A stretch of DNA of 37,616 bases from Micromonosporaceae bacterium (GTDB taxonomy: Bacteria; Actinomycetota; Actinomycetes; Mycobacteriales; Micromonosporaceae): the NCBI GenBank assembly GCA_020027875.1, contig JAHRHA010000054.1, forward strand, positions 1 through 37,616, read 5' to 3'. This document shows, in pieces, positions 37,588 to 37,616 of this stretch. The notes beneath the pieces were generated by a model. That model was not told the DNA's origin and made no database searches. It saw only the letters and a program-made list of their open reading frames with translations. The translations under genes and the position numbers were made by a program. Each line of letters starts with the position of its first letter. Positions within the stretch are counted from its first letter, which is position 1.

Positions 37588-37616
37588 CCCCACCCGGCGC
37601 CGATCATGACCTGGAG

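Overview
The window is high-GC actinobacterial DNA with GTG/ATG starts, mostly tight gene spacing, and frequent ATGA/GTGA stop-start overlaps. It is the Pup-proteasome chromosomal region. The order exonuclease - membrane protein - helY - tatC - tatA - pafC - pafB - pafA - prcA - prcB - pup - dop - arc(mpa) follows the order I remember for mycobacteria (Rv2090 to Rv2115c). An endonuclease VII-type gene sits between pup and prcB. A proteasome-bearing actinomycete is certain. A Micromonosporales-like lineage is my guess, not shown by the sequence.

Layout. 1-6.2 kb: the end of an unknown gene, an acyl-CoA dehydrogenase, a stand-alone 5'-3' exonuclease, an MHYT-domain membrane sensor and the HelY helicase. 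6.2-7.7 kb: a HAD-type hydrolase and a repeat-bearing acidic protein with a CRP-like site upstream. 7.7-12.2 kb (minus strand): a likely operon pafB-pafC-orf91-tatA-tatC-lipid kinase. 12.3-15.1 kb: a DUF3866-type protein (plus), then pafA with a small tail-anchored protein (minus). 15.1-22.7 kb: a dTDP-rhamnose and polysaccharide block. rmlA, a methyltransferase and rmlC read toward pafA. rmlB, rmlD, a DUF2304-type protein, two glycosyltransferases and a flippase read toward prcA. 22.7-27.1 kb (minus): dop, pup, a frameshifted endonuclease VII-like gene, prcB and prcA. 27.2-30.0 kb: a methyltransferase and arc. 30.1-37.6 kb: a ferredoxin, an unknown protein, trmI, a site-2-type protease with CBS domains, a RecB-family nuclease and a MacB-like ABC transporter.

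How it works together. Dop deamidates the C-terminal Gln of Pup. PafA ligates Pup to lysines of target proteins. The ARC/Mpa ring unfolds the targets and feeds them to the PrcA/PrcB chamber. PafB/PafC are the WYL-domain activators of the actinobacterial DNA-damage response. The rhamnose block makes dTDP-L-rhamnose and uses it in a cell-surface glycan. It has no known tie to pupylation but physically separates pafA from prcA.

The most unusual signal is not a gene. About eleven short tandem arrays (unit 15-27 bp, 2-5 copies) lie in 37.6 kb. Five of them copy a gene's stop codon or a stop-start junction. The clearest is the rmlB/rmlD junction: five 17-bp units, each carrying ATGA, so collapse to one unit would restore a 4-base stop-start overlap. 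The second strongest signal is the endonuclease VII-like gene, whose two homologous zinc-knuckle modules lie in different frames separated at a run of five C. No rRNA, tRNA, CRISPR array or insertion sequence was seen, and no gene-free stretch exceeds 300 bases.
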